Source: JACKAQ01 sp965227145 (GTDB lineage Bacteria > Calditrichota > Calditrichia > RBG-13-44-9 > J075). Taken from it: a DNA stretch of 64,000 bases. Below, piece after piece: positions 62,471 to 64,000 of this stretch. The translations under genes and the position numbers were made by a program. The stretch is taken from contig OZ245730.1 in assembly GCA_965227145.1 (NCBI GenBank), positions 1,302,001 to 1,366,000 on the forward strand. The letters are read 5' to 3'. The notes below the pieces were generated by a model. That model had not been told where the DNA came from. It worked only from the letters and a program-made list of their open reading frames with translations, and did not search any database. Positions within the stretch are counted from its first letter, which is position 1. Each line of letters starts with the position of its first letter.

Positions 62471-62544
62471 CGTCGTGTGTTACTCCTGAAATAAAAATTA
62501 TTTTGTAAGAAACGTTAGGCATAGCTTCAGATTACCAACAGACT

Positions 62545-62583
62545 GGCATCCTGAGTAGCCCGAAACGGGCGTATCGAAGGGTG
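62545..62583. repeat. Short dispersed-repeat-like hairpin
   Basis: CATCCTGAGTAGCCCG-AAA-CGGGCGTATCGAAGG: a 5-bp GCCCG/CGGGC hairpin within a segment that resembles a common intergenic repeat. It lies between the CNB and YdjM-like genes in a 218-bp gap. Only one copy is visible here. Confidence 0.4.
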
Positions 62584-62688
62584 CGGGTATCGTACGGCAA
62601 CACATCTTCCCAAAATTTGGGACATCTTTGGTGCAATTCAGGATGCAATATTAAAAAGATCGCACATTTTCGCATTTGCCGTGTATCG

Positions 62689-63408
62689 TTACCGCAGTTG
62701 CATAAACCAACTGTTTGCCGGCAGCAGCCGTTCCTTAAATGTGGCGATCAACGCCGGATTAAAAATGGTATCTACAAAGGGTTGTGCCGGAGGCAGCAAA
62801 AAAAAGCCGACCAATATGATCGAATAAACGATAACCGTTCCGGGAATATTATCCGATTGCCATAATTTCAACGCGGAACCGAATGAGCGTTTGATTTTTT
62901 GATTAGCCAAATCGACACTGTAAATTTCGTCCAAAATAAGGTGAACCAGATAGCCAATCATCACAAAAAAACCGGTCATCCATGCGCTAAGCGACGGTAA
63001 ATAAAGCACTTCCGAAAATACAAAAATAATGATAAAACCAAATAAAACCCCCGCCGGGATGGAGTGAAAAATGCCCCGGTGAACGGTAAAACGTTTAAAA
63101 ATGCCAAACCCGATAAAATAGACAACGATAAACGCTGCCAGCCATGCCAGCATCATTTCCGCGATAAACAAAATCGTTGATAATCGGAACACCGTCATAA
63201 ATGCGATAATCACCGCAATAACACTGAACATGGCTTTTACAATAATCGAATTATCCGAATCCAGATCGGGCAGCAAACCACCAACAGAGCCGAGCGCAAA
63301 ATTGAGCAACGCTTCTTCACCATTCAGCACGCCAACGCCGTAAAGCGCCGTTGCGGCAATCCCGCTGATGGCTGATGCCGTAATTAAATGCGTGTTAAAA
63401 TTTGCCAT
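62689..63408 (-). CDS. YdjM-type membrane-bound metal-dependent hydrolase
   Basis: A 239-residue protein with about five membrane segments. 'MANFNTHLITASAISG' and 'GSVGGLLPDLDSDNS' near the N-terminus, 'FTVHRGIFHSIPAGVL' and 'MIGYLVHLILDEIYSVDL' are the His/Asp motifs of the YdjM/inner-membrane hydrolase family (PF04307). YdjM in E. coli is LexA-controlled, but no LexA box was identified here. Substrate unknown. It sits alone on the minus strand. Confidence 0.87.
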   Translation of the reverse strand: MANFNTHLITASAISGIAATALYGVGVLNGEEALLNFALGSVGGLLPDLDSDNSIIVKAMFSVIAVIIAFMTVFRLSTILFIAEMMLAWLAAFIVVYFIGFGIFKRFTVHRGIFHSIPAGVLFGFIIIFVFSEVLYLPSLSAWMTGFFVMIGYLVHLILDEIYSVDLANQKIKRSFGSALKLWQSDNIPGTVIVYSIILVGFFLLPPAQPFVDTIFNPALIATFKERLLPANSWFMQLR

Positions 63409-63683
63409 ATCACCCGTAACACCTGTTCGTCATCCATTACGAAAAACCGGCATCTTTAAACTATTGGAAATCAATGGCTTAGTGAATATTGTTTATAATG
63501 CCGGCGCCATTTTCCCGAACACCTTTCCCGCAACTATTTAACAAAGAAATCGCACAAATCCAAATGACAAAAGCGCAGAAAACGGTTGCCATAAATTACG
63601 TTTTGCATCTCGACAGCGGCGGTATTATATTAAAAGCTGTTTGTGTGAATAAAAAATCATCAAAAACCATAAAGGAGATCGTA

Positions 63684-63788
63684 ATGGGAAAACAATTAGC
63701 TGCCCGCGAAAAACGCGCCCGTCGCAAGCGTTATGTGAAGCGTAAAAAAGCTGAAGTGCGTCAGGTAATCGCAGCAAAAAAGAAGTAA
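63684..63788 (+). CDS. Small basic 34-residue protein
   Basis: A 34-residue Lys/Arg-rich peptide beginning 'MGKQLAAREKRARRKRYVKR' and ending in 'AAKKK'. Strong SD (AAAGGAG) 6 nt before the ATG at 63684 supports it over the longer frame from 63489, whose extra residues are not credible. The composition is like small ribosome-associated proteins (bTHX or AURKAIP1/COX24-like) but I cannot assign a family. RNA binding is an inference from charge. Confidence 0.65.
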   Translation: MGKQLAAREKRARRKRYVKRKKAEVRQVIAAKKK

Positions 63789-63810
63789 GCTGTCTTTGAT
63801 TGCAGCGCCG

Positions 63811-63843
63811 GGATACTGGAACGCAACAGTCGTTTCAGTATCC
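63811..63843 (+). other. Hairpin downstream of the small basic gene
   Basis: GGATACTG pairs with CAGTATCC (8 bp, extended by flanking C/G with one bulge) around a loop of about 17 nt. No T-run follows, so it is a weak candidate for a terminator or for processing/stability of the short mRNA. Confidence 0.4.
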
Positions 63844-63875
63844 GGTAAGCTGCTGATATTGTTAAACTTGCCCGT

Positions 63876-64000
63876 TCAATTCCCCACAGACAAATGTATC
63901 AGTTGACAAACGAAAAACGCCATGCCGTTTTTCAACGATTCCGCAGGTATATCAAATGTGCCTTCGTGCAGGCTGGCGGTTGTGCGTTCCGTTCGGACAC
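63876..64000 (-). CDS. C-terminal fragment, possibly amidohydrolase (M20D-like), cut by window edge
   Basis: A minus-strand open frame enters from the right edge and stops at 63876. The last 40 residues read 'TASLHEGTFDIPAESLKNGM' and 'AFFVCQLIHLSVGN'. This resembles the C-terminus of M20D amidohydrolases, which have 'LH...FDI..ESL..G' before the final helix. Only this tail is visible, so the assignment is tentative. Confidence 0.5.
   Translation of the reverse strand, partial: VRTERTTASLHEGTFDIPAESLKNGMAFFVCQLIHLSVGN

Noticed and set aside
1..64000. tRNA, rRNA, tmRNA or riboswitches
   Set aside because: No T-loop GTTCGAATCC-type signature, rRNA segment or known riboswitch core was recognised. 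A covariance-model scan was not possible.

Overview
The window looks like chromosome of a Gram-negative bacterium of the Fibrobacteres-Chlorobi-Bacteroidetes (FCB) superphylum. My best guess is a Calditrichota-like lineage. The pointers are a SprA-family giant outer-membrane protein, two PorV/PorQ-family proteins, a secreted protein ending in a 'YPNPF' FlgD-like/type IX sorting domain, many short lipoproteins, and a base composition that looks near 45-50% G+C. Many genes carry clear Shine-Dalgarno (SD) sequences (GGAG/AGGAG), which is atypical for Bacteroidetes proper and favours a sister phylum. The taxonomic call is inference. No rRNA, tRNA, CRISPR array or intact insertion sequence was seen.

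Region 1 (1-13,000, minus strand): secreted and outer-membrane proteins, a zinc-ribbon/TPR/TonB-C protein, and a tightly overlapped envelope-signalling operon (sensor kinase, META-like lipoprotein, lipoprotein, NtrC-type sigma-54 activator, secreted coiled-coil protein, outer-membrane barrel). More lipoproteins, a LETM1-like protein, polyphosphate glucokinase and a two-domain carbohydrate-binding-like protein follow.

Region 2 (13,000-30,400): mostly housekeeping. An OmpR-type regulator, era, an M50 protease, a YggT protein, arfB, a SpoIIE/PP2C phosphatase with HAMP, a sensor kinase, an M29 aminopeptidase, a Lon-N protein, a heavy-metal permease fused to an HMA domain, a SprT-like metalloprotein, an acyltransferase, then scpB-rluB-cmk.

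Region 3 (30,400-43,000): sprA, prmA, two secreted proteins and two PorV-like proteins, with a broken GIY-YIG nuclease gene among copies of a short palindromic repeat. This is the clearest type IX secretion-associated block.

Region 4 (43,000-54,060): an HslV-like Ntn hydrolase, flippase-like protein, GT2 glycosyltransferase, polysaccharide deacetylase and VOC protein in an overlapping series; then a YqaA-like protein, a possible 2H phosphoesterase, an EamA transporter and a 1505-residue helicase-nuclease closed by a strong terminator.

Region 5 (54,060-64,000): a PaaK-like ligase coupled to a half-size transporter, acid and alkaline phosphatases, a soluble two-component pair, a propeller-like lipoprotein, a cyclic-nucleotide-binding protein, a YdjM-type membrane hydrolase and a 34-residue basic protein. 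Non-coding DNA here is unusually repeat-rich: a 41-bp tandem array with 123-bp higher-order structure, a perfect 28-bp palindrome, a pyrimidine tandem tract and several inverted repeats.

The best candidates for undescribed biology are the GIY-YIG/palindrome association, the higher-order tandem array, the stand-alone helicase-nuclease, the serine-nucleophile HslV homologue and the coupled kinase-lipoprotein-activator operon.
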